A DNA stretch of 64,000 nucleotides from Amycolatopsis pretoriensis (GTDB lineage: Bacteria > Actinomycetota > Actinomycetes > Mycobacteriales > Pseudonocardiaceae). A program made the translations under genes and the position numbers. The stretch covers positions 1 through 64,000 of the forward strand of contig NZ_FNUJ01000021.1 of NCBI RefSeq assembly GCF_900107925.1, read 5' to 3'. Positions 1 through 8,067 of this stretch are shown here, piece by piece. The notes under the pieces were generated by a model. It worked only from the letters and a program-made list of their open reading frames with translations. It made no database searches and was not told where the DNA came from. The stretch's first letter is position 1. Each line of letters starts with the position of its first letter.

Positions 1-63
1 CCACTGGTTGTACGCCGTGCTGACATCGGTTTCGACGTCGACGGTCTCGGTCACGGTGCTCAT
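1..63 (-). CDS. SRPBCC family protein, N-terminus only
   Basis: The first 21 codons of a gene that runs off the left edge, reading MSTVTETVDVETDVSTAYNQ and on. This is how many actinobacterial SRPBCC (START/polyketide-cyclase fold, ligand-binding) proteins begin, with an alternating first beta strand and then 'AYNQW'. The ATG is preceded by an AGGAAGGAGA ribosome site about 8 bases upstream. A sigma-B-like promoter lies just upstream on the same strand, so the gene is probably stress-induced. Function of the individual protein cannot be judged from 21 residues. Confidence 0.7.
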   Translation of the reverse strand, partial: MSTVTETVDVETDVSTAYNQW

Positions 64-100
64 CGTGGGCGTCTCCTTCCTGATGTGGTCGAGGTCCGGT

Positions 101-124
101 TACCCGGCAAATCGATGACAAAAC
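101..124 (-). promoter_or_regulatory. Sigma-B/sigma-F-type stress promoter for the SRPBCC gene
   Basis: Read on the minus strand there is GTTT (124-121), 15 bases, then GGGTA (105-101). This matches the GTTT-N13-17-GGGTA consensus of actinobacterial general-stress sigma factors. The -10 lies 38 bases before the SRPBCC start, a normal leader length. The neighbouring STAS and SpoIIE genes are the kind of partner-switching proteins that control such sigma factors. Confidence 0.6.
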
Positions 125-167
125 GATGCATCCGTTCTAAGGTCGCCATCGAAGGAGGGAGAAGCTG

Positions 168-548
168 GTGACCGATACCGATGGAGACAGGGTTGTTCTC
201 AGCGTGGAGCTCGTCGCCTTGCCCGAAGCAGTCGTTGTCGCGGTGGCGGGTGACTTGGACCTGGAGACCGCGCCCGTGCTGCGCAGGCAGGCGTTCGCCG
301 CGCTGGACGAACGGCCGCTGGCGGTCATCCTGGACCTCGGCGCGGTCACCTTCTGCGGCTCGGCGGGTCTGCAGGTCCTCTCCGAGCTGGTGACGGCCAC
401 CGCCGCCACGGACCTGCCGTTCGCTGTGGTCGCCGGTCACCGACCGGTGCTGCGCGCACTTCAGCTGACCCGCATCGACGTGACACTCAGCCTTCACCCC
501 GAGCTGGAGCAGGCCCGAGGCTGGGTTCGCGGGCAGTCGAGCACGTAA
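168..548 (+). CDS. STAS-domain anti-sigma factor antagonist
   Basis: A 126-residue single-domain STAS protein. The core 'VILDLGAVTFCGSAGL' carries the conserved serine (about Ser65) that is phosphorylated by the anti-sigma kinase in RsbV/SpoIIAA-type proteins. Family knowledge: unphosphorylated STAS protein binds the anti-sigma factor and frees the sigma factor. The GTG start at 168 has GAAGGAGGGAG about 7 bases upstream. It is divergent from the stress-promoter-driven SRPBCC gene, and a SpoIIE-type phosphatase that could dephosphorylate it lies 1.2 kb downstream. Confidence 0.88.
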   Translation: MTDTDGDRVVLSVELVALPEAVVVAVAGDLDLETAPVLRRQAFAALDERPLAVILDLGAVTFCGSAGLQVLSELVTATAATDLPFAVVAGHRPVLRALQLTRIDVTLSLHPELEQARGWVRGQSST

Positions 549-588
549 CCGGGCACCTGCCGGGCAACCGGCCCTGGCGCTGACCGAG

Positions 589-820
589 GTGCTCACCGAA
601 ACCGCCGAAGTGCTCGTCCTGGATCTGACCGACGTGACCTTCGGCAGCCCGGTGGTGATCACGACACTGCCGGCCGCGCCAGGCCACGCGACCGAGCGCG
701 GCACCGACTTCCGGAGCATCACGGGGAACAACCGCATCGTCGATCGGCTGCTGGATCTGCCGGCGTCCCGTCCGGCGCTGGACAGCTACCCGGACATGAC
801 TGCGGCGCTCAACGCCATCA
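589..820 (+). pseudogene. Decayed STAS-domain gene
   Basis: The reading frame begins 'MLTETAEVLVLDLTDVTF' and later has 'NNRIVDRLLDLPASRPALDSYPDMTAALNA', a typical STAS second half. The N-terminal strands are missing. The phosphorylation loop that should read D-S-S/A-G-L is replaced by 'GSPVVITT', so the conserved serine context is gone. After about position 820 the frame stays open to 1008 but no longer resembles anything. I take it as a non-functional copy of the neighbouring STAS genes. Confidence 0.55.
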
Positions 821-900
821 GTGCCGCCAGATTGATGAAGTTGGCCCAGCAGATGTGGGCCAACGCTGGGTACGTCTGGTGTTGCCGCGCTGGCGCCAGG

Positions 901-1107
901 TCAGGCGCCGTTGCTGGACGACCGTGTCGCGAACGAAGTCAGCGAAAGCAGGCTCTTGAGGCCGAGCAGGGTGAGCTTCCGACGGACGGGCTCGGAACCA
1001 CGACGTAGAGATCGCGGCCCTCGTCGATGCACTGCGAGGCGACGGTGACCAGCGGGACGACGGCTTCGGCGTCGTCGAGTTCGGCCGGTGCCCGCACGAC
1101 GATCACA
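901..1107 (-). pseudogene. Frameshifted STAS-like fragment
   Basis: On the minus strand one frame reads 'VIVVRAPAELDDAEAVVPLV' through 'GRDLYVVVPS'. After a one-base shift near position 985 it continues 'EPVRRKLTLLGLKSLLSLTS' to a TGA at 901-903. The two halves together look like a short STAS or STAS-like domain (expected ending: R-x-L-x-L-x-G-L). It points the opposite way to the other STAS genes. The 260 bases between it and the next gene hold nothing recognisable. Confidence 0.4.
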
Positions 1108-1368
1108 TCGGCGGCCTCTCCCGATGGTTCGGAAGGCGGGACTCCGCCGTCGCAGGGTGGGTGGTCATGCTCGCCGCCGTCCCGTCTGGTCGAAGTGTCG
1201 CCACTCTCGTGCACGTTGCGCGTTGTCTCGCGTGGGCTTCCAGGGTGACAACGATCGCCTGGGAGCGTGATCGAGGGCGATGATCGATTGAGCCAGTTCG
1301 GGCATTCGGCAACTCCCGTTGACCCGGGCTGAGGGCTTGTTCGGCGACCTTGCCGGCCACACCCGAGA

Positions 1369-1755
1369 ATGGTGTCCATGTCGGACCGTAAGGATGGCGC
1401 GCGGCCGAGCGTCGAGTCGGCGTCGAGCCAGGCCGGTGAAGTCCTGCTCGACGAGCGGGATGCCGCGGCGGTGGTACAGGTTGCCGGTGCCTTGGACCTG
1501 GCGTTGGCACCCAAACTGCGGCAGCTGGTGGACCGGGCGGCGCGGCGCGAACCGCGTGTCCTGGTCCTCGACCTGACGCAGGTCAGCTTCCTGGCCTCGG
1601 CGGGGATGGCCGAGCTGGTGCGCGCCCACCGGAGCCTGCCCGACGTCCGGGTCGTGGCTGACGGGCGGATCACCCGCCGGCCACTGGAGCTGACCAGGCT
1701 GACCGACGAGCTCACGCTGTTCCCGACCCTGTCCGCAGCGCTCGAGCGCCCATGA
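1369..1755 (+). CDS. STAS-domain anti-sigma factor antagonist, coupled to phosphatase
   Basis: A 128-residue STAS protein; the core 'VLVLDLTQVSFLASAGM' has the phosphorylatable serine at about residue 77. Two in-frame ATGs (1369 and 1378) are possible starts; neither has a strong ribosome site. The stop overlaps the start of the SpoIIE-type phosphatase by 4 bases (ATGA), so the two are translationally coupled and probably act as substrate and phosphatase in one partner switch. Confidence 0.87.
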   Translation: MVSMSDRKDGARPSVESASSQAGEVLLDERDAAAVVQVAGALDLALAPKLRQLVDRAARREPRVLVLDLTQVSFLASAGMAELVRAHRSLPDVRVVADGRITRRPLELTRLTDELTLFPTLSAALERP

Positions 1756-3713
1756 CCGGCCCGACCGACCGCGAGCGCTGGGGAGCGGTCCTCACCGACG
1801 CGTTCCGCGGACCGGACGGGCAAGCAGTTCCCGTGATCACCCGCCAGCTCACGCCCGAGCAGGCCGCGACGCTGGCTGGCGGGATGCCCGACGACGTGCG
1901 GGTCTTCGTGCCGGACGACGAGGTGCTCGCCGGATTCGCGCTCGGTGCGTCGCCGACGGGAGCGCTGGCGTACGTGGACAGCTCGGGCGGGATCCTCGCC
2001 TACACCGAAGCCCCGATCGGGCCTGGCCACCTCGCCGCCGCAGCGGTCGCCGAGCTCCTCAGCGCCACCTTCGCCGGAACGCTCGCCGGTCTGCGGTCGG
2101 AAGCCGGCTTACTGGACGTCCTGAACTCCGTCGGCAGGCAGCTGACCGCTCAGCTGGACATCGACCACGTCGTCCAGCACGCCACGGACACCGCGACCGA
2201 GGTCACCGGGGCGGCGTTCGGGGCGTTCTTCTACAACCTCGTCGACCAGTATGGCGAGTCCTACACGCTCTACACGCTGTCGGGCGTGCCGCGCTCGAAG
2301 TTCGAGCGGTTCCCGATGCCCAGGAACACCGCGGTCTTCGGACCCACCTTCGACGGCGCGGGTACCGTGCGCAGCGCCGACATCGTGCAGGACCCCCGCT
2401 TCGGCAAGAACGAGCCCTACTACGGCATGCCTGAGGGACATCTGCCCGTCCACAGCTACCTGGCCGTCTCAGCCATCAGCCCGACCAGCGGTGAGGTGCT
2501 CGGCGGGTTCTTCTTCGGCCATTCGGAACCCGGCCGGTTCACCGAGCGGCACGAATATCTCGCCGAGGGTATTGCCGGGTACGCGGCGATCGCGCTGGAC
2601 AACGCCCGCCTCTACGAGCGGGAACGCAACCTGGCGTCCGAGCTGTCGCGCAGCATGCTGCCCGTCGTGCCCGACGTCGACGGGCTGGACATCGTGACCC
2701 GGTACTTGCCCGCGGCGTCCGGGCTCAAGATCGGCGGCGACTGGTTCGACGTCATCCCCCTCGGCTCGGGCGGCACAGCCTTCGTCATCGGCGATGTCGT
2801 CGGTCACGGTGTCACGGCCGCGACCGTGATGGGGCAGATCCGGACGGCGATCCGGTCGTACGCGCTGCTGGAGCTGGCGCCGTCGGAGGTGCTCGGGCAC
2901 GTCTCGAAGCTGACGGAGCGGATGCCGCACGCCGGATTCGCCACTTGCTTCTACGCCGTCCACGAACCCGCCGCCGGCACCCTGACCTACGCCAACGCCG
3001 GCCACCTGCCCGGTGTGCTGCTCGATACGACGGGACGCATCGAGCAGATCGGCGAGGCGCTGGCCCAGCCGCTGGGGGTTGGACGGGTTTTCCCGCAGGA
3101 AACCGCCGAGTTCCCGAGCGGTAGTCGGCTGCTGCTCTACACCGACGGGCTGGTCGAGAGCCGCACGCGGGACCTCACCGTCAGCATGGGTTGGCTGGTC
3201 GACACGCTGGAGCGGCTGGTCGGGACGGAGGACGACGAAGCCGTGGTGGACCGGCTCATCGCGGAGTTGACCGGCGGCGACCACGACGATGACATCGCGC
3301 TCGTCCACGTCCGCCACCGCGGCGAGCCGGCTGTGCCGGACCTGAGCTTGCACGGCCGCGCTGACAACGACCACGTGAACACCGCACGCCAGCAGCTGAC
3401 CGCGTGGCTGGAAAGCCAAGGTCTGTCCGTGGAACGCGTGGACGACATCGTGCTTGCCGTCTACGAGGCGATGGCCAACGCCGTCGAACACGCCTACGCC
3501 GGTCAGCAGCCCGGCCCACTGGAGCTCCACGGCGCCCGTGCGGCCGACGGGCTCACAGTCACGGTTGTCGATTACGGCCGGTGGAAAACGCCCGATCCGA
3601 CCGACACGATCCGGGGCCGAGGCCGGGGCCTGATCGAGGTGGTGTCCGACCACAACGCGACGATTCAACGGGAAGACGGGACGACGGTGGTCATGACCTG
3701 GAAACCGCAGTAG
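1752..3713 (+). CDS. GAF-SpoIIE phosphatase-HATPase partner-switching regulator
   Basis: A 653-residue cytosolic signalling protein. An N-terminal region of about 110 residues of unknown role is followed by a GAF sensor domain (about 115-285) and a PP2C/SpoIIE phosphatase. The phosphatase has the metal motifs 'GGDWFDV' (about 328), 'GDVVGHG' (about 346) and 'DDDIALV' (about 515). A C-terminal RsbW-like HATPase_c domain has the N-box 'EAMANAVEHAY' (about 572) and 'GRGRGLIEVV' (about 622). Phosphatase and kinase modules are thus in one chain. In this family the phosphatase activates STAS antagonists while the kinase inactivates them, so the input to GAF would set the balance. No membrane segments. 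It is coupled to the STAS gene just upstream. Confidence 0.9.
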   Translation: MTGPTDRERWGAVLTDAFRGPDGQAVPVITRQLTPEQAATLAGGMPDDVRVFVPDDEVLAGFALGASPTGALAYVDSSGGILAYTEAPIGPGHLAAAAVAELLSATFAGTLAGLRSEAGLLDVLNSVGRQLTAQLDIDHVVQHATDTATEVTGAAFGAFFYNLVDQYGESYTLYTLSGVPRSKFERFPMPRNTAVFGPTFDGAGTVRSADIVQDPRFGKNEPYYGMPEGHLPVHSYLAVSAISPTSGEVLGGFFFGHSEPGRFTERHEYLAEGIAGYAAIALDNARLYERERNLASELSRSMLPVVPDVDGLDIVTRYLPAASGLKIGGDWFDVIPLGSGGTAFVIGDVVGHGVTAATVMGQIRTAIRSYALLELAPSEVLGHVSKLTERMPHAGFATCFYAVHEPAAGTLTYANAGHLPGVLLDTTGRIEQIGEALAQPLGVGRVFPQETAEFPSGSRLLLYTDGLVESRTRDLTVSMGWLVDTLERLVGTEDDEAVVDRLIAELTGGDHDDDIALVHVRHRGEPAVPDLSLHGRADNDHVNTARQQLTAWLESQGLSVERVDDIVLAVYEAMANAVEHAYAGQQPGPLELHGARAADGLTVTVVDYGRWKTPDPTDTIRGRGRGLIEVVSDHNATIQREDGTTVVMTWKPQ

Positions 3714-3775
3714 CGGGCTTGCATCGGAGGAACCGCCTCACACCTCACAACTAGGCTCGACGAGCCACGTGCCAA

Positions 3776-3949
3776 ATGCGGGCTGGTGAGCACGGTGGTG
3801 CCGTCCGAGGCGATCTGCATGCAGGCCCGGTAGCCGTCCAGCTTGTACTCGTACGCCCACTCCGGCCCTGTGTGCAGCCGGCCGTCGTCGGGCTTGGCCA
3901 GCATCGGCGTGGTCCAGCCGGGCATGTGAGAGGAGGCGCGCGCAACCAT
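3776..3949 (-). pseudogene. ATP-dependent DNA ligase, N-terminal fragment
   Basis: The minus-strand frame reads 'WTTPMLAKPDDGRLHTGPEW' followed by 'AYEYKLDGYRACMQ'. This is the adenylation start of an LigC/LigD-type ATP-dependent ligase, including the KxDGxR motif whose lysine takes AMP. Similarity ends after about 56 residues ('TVLTS'); the frame then runs into unrelated sequence and overlaps the end of the SpoIIE gene. About four fifths of the ligase domain is missing, so this is debris. Confidence 0.75.
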
Positions 3950-4484
3950 GGCCGGCCTCCCGAGGTCGAGGGATCATCATCTGGCTCGGCGGTAGCCCGG
4001 CTGCCTCCATTTCGTTGTGTTTGCGCCGGTCAGCACCCTGATCGGTGACAGCGGCTACGAGGATGAGTGCCCTACGCAGCGTCGCGGCGCGGGTGAGGTT
4101 GCCTGCCTGCCTGCTGGTGCAGTGCATGTATTCAGTCTTGCAATATTCGTCAGGACCGCGTGGGCTGTGTCTCGACTCGTGGCCGCAGGCGCACTCTTCG
4201 CCGAGGTCGCGGACCTGTGGCAACCCGCAGGACTGAGTGCTGGCGTGCGGCGCTGAACGCCATAGCGGTCGTAACTTGCAGTACTCCCAGCCGTGGGTCG
4301 CCTCACAGTGTTCAACTGGGGCTGGTGCCGCTCTGGTTGAAGAAGGACTCGCAGTGGCGATATGCAACGGCGATGCAGCATCAGACCCCGGTTCTTGACT
4401 TCCAATCAAGAGGCTTCTAGCCTTCGCGTCCATTGGCTCTTGATTGCAAGTCAAGAGCGATAGGCGAGCTGGCGAAGGCAGGCG
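3950..4484. other. Gene-free 535-base region
   Basis: No convincing gene on either strand. Short open frames exist, for example on the minus strand a cysteine-rich stretch containing 'EECACGHESRHSP' and 'EYCKTEYMHC', but none has a ribosome site or a family I recognise. Base composition is less GC-rich than the surroundings in places (around 4130-4150 and 4380-4460). The only clear structure is the pair of palindromes at 4393-4456. Confidence 0.5.
4393..4456. promoter_or_regulatory. Two palindromic operator-like sites upstream of the hydrolase
   Basis: Two 19-base palindromes, TCTTGACTTCCAATCAAGA (4393-4411) and TCTTGATTGCAAGTCAAGA (4438-4456), share TCTTGA-N7-TCAAGA. Their centres are 45 bases apart. 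The second ends 28 bases before the hydrolase start. Because each arm is itself a dyad and the two are also inverted copies of one another, the pair could bind two repressor dimers. The TetR gene downstream is the obvious candidate ligand, but this is inference. Confidence 0.6.
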
Positions 4485-5591
4485 ATGGAAGTTTCGGCGG
4501 AGAAGGACAGCCACACCGCGCCGGTGCGGCGGGACGTGTGGTTCGAGTCCGGGGGCGTGCGGTGCGCGGCGTGGCTGTACACGCCGGCAGCGGGGGACGG
4601 GCCTCGGCCGTTGGTGGTCATGGCGCACGGGCTGGGCGCGGTCCGCGAGTGGCGGCTGGACGCGTTCGCGCAGCGGTTCGCCGCGCAGGGGTGGATGGTG
4701 CTGGTGTTCGACTACCGGTACCTGGGGGCCAGTGAAGGATCTCCACGGCAGTTGCTCGACATCGGCGACCAGCTCGACGACTGGCGGGCGGCCCTGGCTT
4801 ACGGCCGGTCCCTGCCGGAGGTCGACCCCGACCGGATCGCGGTGTGGGGGACCTCGTTCGGCGGCGGGCACGTGCTGCGCATCGCCGGTGAAGACCACGA
4901 CCTGGCCGCGGTGGTGGCCCAGTGCCCGTTCACCGACGGCCCGGCGTCGTTGCTCTCCCGGTTCCGCTCCAGCCCATTGAGCATGGCCGGGCTCGTCATC
5001 GCCGCCGTGCTCGACGTCGTCGGATCGGTGTTCGGGGCGAAGCCGGTGCTGGCTCCGGTGGTCGGGGTGTGGTGGATGCCCGCCTTCCTGGTGTCGCCGA
5101 CCGCGATCGCCGCGGCGTCCCAGCTCATCCCGGCGGGGTCCCGGCTCTCGCCGCGCACCGCCGGGGTGCTCGCCCGGGTTCCCGCCGTGGGCAAGGGATT
5201 GTCCGCGACCGTCGAGACGGGCGGGCAGCCGTTCCGCCCCGGCGACACCGCTGTCGGCCGCGACACGATCTGGGGTGTCATGAGCGGCCCGGACGGTGGC
5301 GGCGACAGCGCCAACGCGGTCGCGGCCCGGCTCGCGTTGCGGTTGCCGCTGTACCGGCCGGGCAAGGACCTGCGCAAGATCGCCGCGGCGACCCTGTTGT
5401 GCGTGTGCGACGACGACCGCGCCGCCCCCGCGCGCACCACGGCCCGCCTTGCGGCCGGGCAGGACCACGTCCAGGTCAACCACTACGACGGCGACCACTT
5501 CGACATCTACGTCGGTGACCTGTTCGAACGTGCCGTCGCGGACCAGATCGAGTTCCTCGCGGCCCGGTTCACGGCCCCGGCGGGCCGGTAG
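4485..5591 (+). CDS. Alpha/beta hydrolase
   Basis: 368 residues with the alpha/beta-hydrolase fold. The oxyanion-hole region is 'VMAHGLGAVREW' (about 45-56), the nucleophile elbow G-x-S-x-G is 'GTSFGGG' (Ser about 124), a likely acid is in 'CDDDRAAP' (about 306) and the catalytic His is in 'YDGDHFDIYVG' (about 330). The layout resembles the dienelactone-hydrolase/acetyl-xylan-esterase-like group of actinobacteria; substrate unknown. A long insert (about 165-260) is hydrophobic and probably forms the lid. It is convergent with, and overlaps by 23 bases, the TetR gene. Confidence 0.85.
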   Translation: MEVSAEKDSHTAPVRRDVWFESGGVRCAAWLYTPAAGDGPRPLVVMAHGLGAVREWRLDAFAQRFAAQGWMVLVFDYRYLGASEGSPRQLLDIGDQLDDWRAALAYGRSLPEVDPDRIAVWGTSFGGGHVLRIAGEDHDLAAVVAQCPFTDGPASLLSRFRSSPLSMAGLVIAAVLDVVGSVFGAKPVLAPVVGVWWMPAFLVSPTAIAAASQLIPAGSRLSPRTAGVLARVPAVGKGLSATVETGGQPFRPGDTAVGRDTIWGVMSGPDGGGDSANAVAARLALRLPLYRPGKDLRKIAAATLLCVCDDDRAAPARTTARLAAGQDHVQVNHYDGDHFDIYVGDLFERAVADQIEFLAARFTAPAGR

Positions 5592-6147
5592 CCGGCACGG
5601 CGGCGATGCCGCGGGCACTGCGCACCAACGTCTCGACGACGGCGCGATCACCCGCGGCGTCGCCCGCGTGGGTCAGCATCCCTTCGACGACGAACACCCC
5701 GATCCGGGTCATCGCGGCCTGTTCGGTCTCCGGCACTCCCAACGCGGCCAGGTGCCACCGCAGGATCGCCTCCACCTGCGCGTGAAAACCGTCGTGCCAC
5801 ACCCGTAGTGCCTCCGACGCCGCGACCCTGGCGTGCACCGTCGTGATCAGCCGATCGACCCGCCGCAGCTCGGCGACCGCCCACAGCAGCTGTTCGACCG
5901 GCGGTTCGGCCGAGCGTTCCGCCACGCCGGCGAGGAACTGCGCGAACAGCGCGTCCAGGACGGCGACCAGTACCTCGTCCTTGTCCTTGAAGTACCAGTA
6001 GACGGTGTTGGAGGTGACCCCCGCCTCGCGGCCGATCCGCGTCACCGTCGTGGGGTCGTAACCTTCGTCCACGAACAACCGCGTGGCCGCGGCGACGATC
6101 TCACCGCGTTTCTCTTCCCGGTCCTGCGGGCGTCGGTTACGCGGCAT
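5569..6147 (-). CDS. TetR/AcrR family transcriptional regulator
   Basis: 192 residues from the ATG at 6147 (MPRNRRPQDREEKRG), which has AGGTGGGGG directly upstream; a longer open frame upstream looks non-coding. The N-terminal TetR helix-turn-helix is clear: 'IVAAATRLFVDEGYDPTTVT', then 'REAGVTSNTVYWYFKDKDEV'. The C-terminal ligand domain is about 130 residues and unassignable. The gene's 3' end overlaps the hydrolase, so the two are probably a regulator and its target. Confidence 0.9.
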   Translation of the reverse strand: MPRNRRPQDREEKRGEIVAAATRLFVDEGYDPTTVTRIGREAGVTSNTVYWYFKDKDEVLVAVLDALFAQFLAGVAERSAEPPVEQLLWAVAELRRVDRLITTVHARVAASEALRVWHDGFHAQVEAILRWHLAALGVPETEQAAMTRIGVFVVEGMLTHAGDAAGDRAVVETLVRSARGIAAVPATGPPGP

Positions 6148-6426
6148 CCCCCACCTGGCCAGATCGGTCACGCTGAAACCCCACTGTAAAGGGGGACGGC
6201 GCCACAGGCGGTCTCGACCCGGCACCGAGCACCGGACACCCTGGCAAGTCACCCTTCGACGTCGGGTTCGATCGCTGTTGTGGCAGATGCAACTTCGCTC
6301 CTTCTCGACTTGACAGCACTCCCGCCGTCTCGCAGTATCCGAACAGGTGTTCGATGAGTTCGGGTTCGCTCGCGGGTTCCCCTCGTGGGCGTCTCCGGTG
6401 CGTGTTCGTGGTGCTGGAGGTGTGTG

Positions 6427-7131
6427 GTGGCGGTGCCGGAAGCTGTTGCCGGGCTCGCGGCGATCCCCGGCGTCCGCACAGCTGCTCAGCTCGCCGAGCC
6501 GAGCCCGGACCCCTCGGCGTCCGCCGGGTCTCTGCCGGTGACGCCGGTGCTGGCCACGCTGATGCCCGACGGCCTACGACGCGGCACAGCGGTGTCGGTC
6601 TCCCGCTCGACCGCACTGGTCCTGGCGTTGCTCGCCGAGGCGACTCGGGAAGGATCGTGGGCAGCGATCACCGGGATGCCCGAGGTGGGAGTGGCAGCTG
6701 CCGCTGAGCTGGGGGTCGAGCTGGAGCAACTCGCGCTCATCCCTGACCCGGGGGCCGAGGTTGCTGCGGTGCTGTCGGCGTTGATCGACGGGTTTGACCT
6801 GGTCGTGCTCGGCCCGGCCATTGCCCGCAGCATGCAGGCGCCGCTGGCGCGCCGGCTGGCCGGACGGGTTCGCAACCGGGGCGCGGTGCTGCTTGCCGCC
6901 GGCCCCTGGCCAGGCGCGGATCTTGAGCTGAGCGTGTCGAACCGCCGGTGGCGCGGTCTCACCGACGACGGCTTCGGTCACCTGGAGTTCCGGGATGTCG
7001 TCGCGACCCGCCGCGGCCGCGGTGCCGCGGTTCGCCCGCGCACCGTCGCCTTGCGGCTTCCGGGCCCTGACGGTGCTGTTGCGGCCGGCGAGGGATCTGC
7101 TGGCCATGGGTTGCGTAAGGCCACTGGATGA
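6427..7131 (+). CDS. imuA': ImuA'-like protein (mutasome accessory factor)
   Basis: About 234 residues from the GTG at 6427, with GGAGG 6 bases upstream (a GTG at 6424 is an alternative). It resembles actinobacterial ImuA': 'LAAIPGVRTAAQLAEP', a SulA/RecA-like strand and loop 'RRGTAVSVSRSTALVLALLA', 'GSWAAITGMPEVGVAAAAE', and the closing 'RTVALRLPGPDG'. The Walker-like loop lacks a GKT lysine, as in ImuA' proteins. In mutasome loci it is normally followed by imuB and dnaE2. Here the next gene is unrelated and overlaps it by 26 bases, so this is an orphan or rearranged copy. Confidence 0.7.
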   Translation: MAVPEAVAGLAAIPGVRTAAQLAEPSPDPSASAGSLPVTPVLATLMPDGLRRGTAVSVSRSTALVLALLAEATREGSWAAITGMPEVGVAAAAELGVELEQLALIPDPGAEVAAVLSALIDGFDLVVLGPAIARSMQAPLARRLAGRVRNRGAVLLAAGPWPGADLELSVSNRRWRGLTDDGFGHLEFRDVVATRRGRGAAVRPRTVALRLPGPDGAVAAGEGSAGHGLRKATG

Positions 7132-7795
7132 TCTGCGCGTTGCAGAGGCATTCGAGCGGGTCGGATCCGTCGCGAGGTGCCAAGTGATCGGCGAAGCCGT
7201 TCGGTCCGGTGCACGCGGCGAGTTCGGCGCGCTGGTTCCCATCCGGCCGGCCGTCAAGAAGACCGAGAAGTGCCTACGTGGACACTGGCTCACCCTGGAC
7301 CTCTACGACAAGCTCGCGCCGTTCAGCCAGCGCTACCGGTTGCACGGCTGGCTGTGTGAGGTGTGCCGCGGTCAGGAAGTGTGCGACCCGGAGGCCCGGC
7401 GCCTCGCCGAATGGGCGCTCCTCGACGTCACCGCCCAGCACGCTCCGGACGCGGCGCCGGGCGGCGGGCTCGTTCTGGTCGCCTATCCGCCGGCTACCGG
7501 CACGCTGGTCGGCCGGATCGCGCTACACCTCGACGGCACTGAGGTTGGCACGGTGACGGCGAGCCCGTGCGGCAGGTGCCGGATGGCCACCCTCGACTAC
7601 GTCCATGTCGCCGCGGAGTATCGGCGCCTGGGCTTCGGTCGCACGCTGGTGGCGGCCGCGGTGGCTCGGGCGCCGTCGTATCGGTGGACGGCTCCGCTGC
7701 CGGATGGCCCGGTGGCGCAGTCGTTCCGTGCCCGGATCGCCATGCGCCGAGCCGGTTTGTCATGTGTCCACGCCGGTGTCCTGGAGCGCGGATGA
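7106..7795 (+). CDS. GNAT-like protein with a Cys-pair domain
   Basis: 229 residues from the ATG at 7106. The N-terminal half has a lysine-rich turn and 'CEVCRGQEVC', which looks like a small metal site. The C-terminal half resembles a GNAT acetyl-CoA-binding core: 'LDYVHVAAEYRRLGFGRTLV' matches the R/Q-x-x-G-x-G/A loop. The acceptor is unknown. The start overlaps the imuA'-like gene by 26 bases, suggesting coupled expression. The first residues before 'VAEAFERVG' are uncertain. Confidence 0.6.
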   Translation: MGCVRPLDDLRVAEAFERVGSVARCQVIGEAVRSGARGEFGALVPIRPAVKKTEKCLRGHWLTLDLYDKLAPFSQRYRLHGWLCEVCRGQEVCDPEARRLAEWALLDVTAQHAPDAAPGGGLVLVAYPPATGTLVGRIALHLDGTEVGTVTASPCGRCRMATLDYVHVAAEYRRLGFGRTLVAAAVARAPSYRWTAPLPDGPVAQSFRARIAMRRAGLSCVHAGVLERG

Positions 7796-8067
7796 TGAGT
7801 GTCAGGGAAGCGGCCGCGCGCTGATGCGCGGGAAACGCACGACACCTCGACTGCGTCCGCTGCGCTGGGTGCGCCCTGCCGGCCGTGCCTGGCGGTCAGC
7901 GATCTGACCTGATTCCGCAGCTGCGGAGCTCCCCGACCGGGGCGTTGCCAACGGCCCGGACTCGATCCTCGAGTGGATGTCGCGTGTTGTGTCGGATGCC
8001 CTGTAGCTCGTTCGTAGAAGATGTGGAGCTCGGCACCAGGCCGGGCCGCAGGGGAAGGGGCTTCACC

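Noticed and set aside
939..2030. A 363-residue minus-strand frame over the STAS/SpoIIE start
   Set aside because: Only its last 70 residues look like protein (the decayed STAS fragment); the rest is antisense to real genes.
3738..5651. A 637-residue minus-strand frame with a cysteine-rich segment (E-E-C-A-C-G-H) in the gap near 4100-4230
   Set aside because: Mostly antisense to the hydrolase; the Cys-rich part has no start signal and I found no matching zinc-finger spacing.
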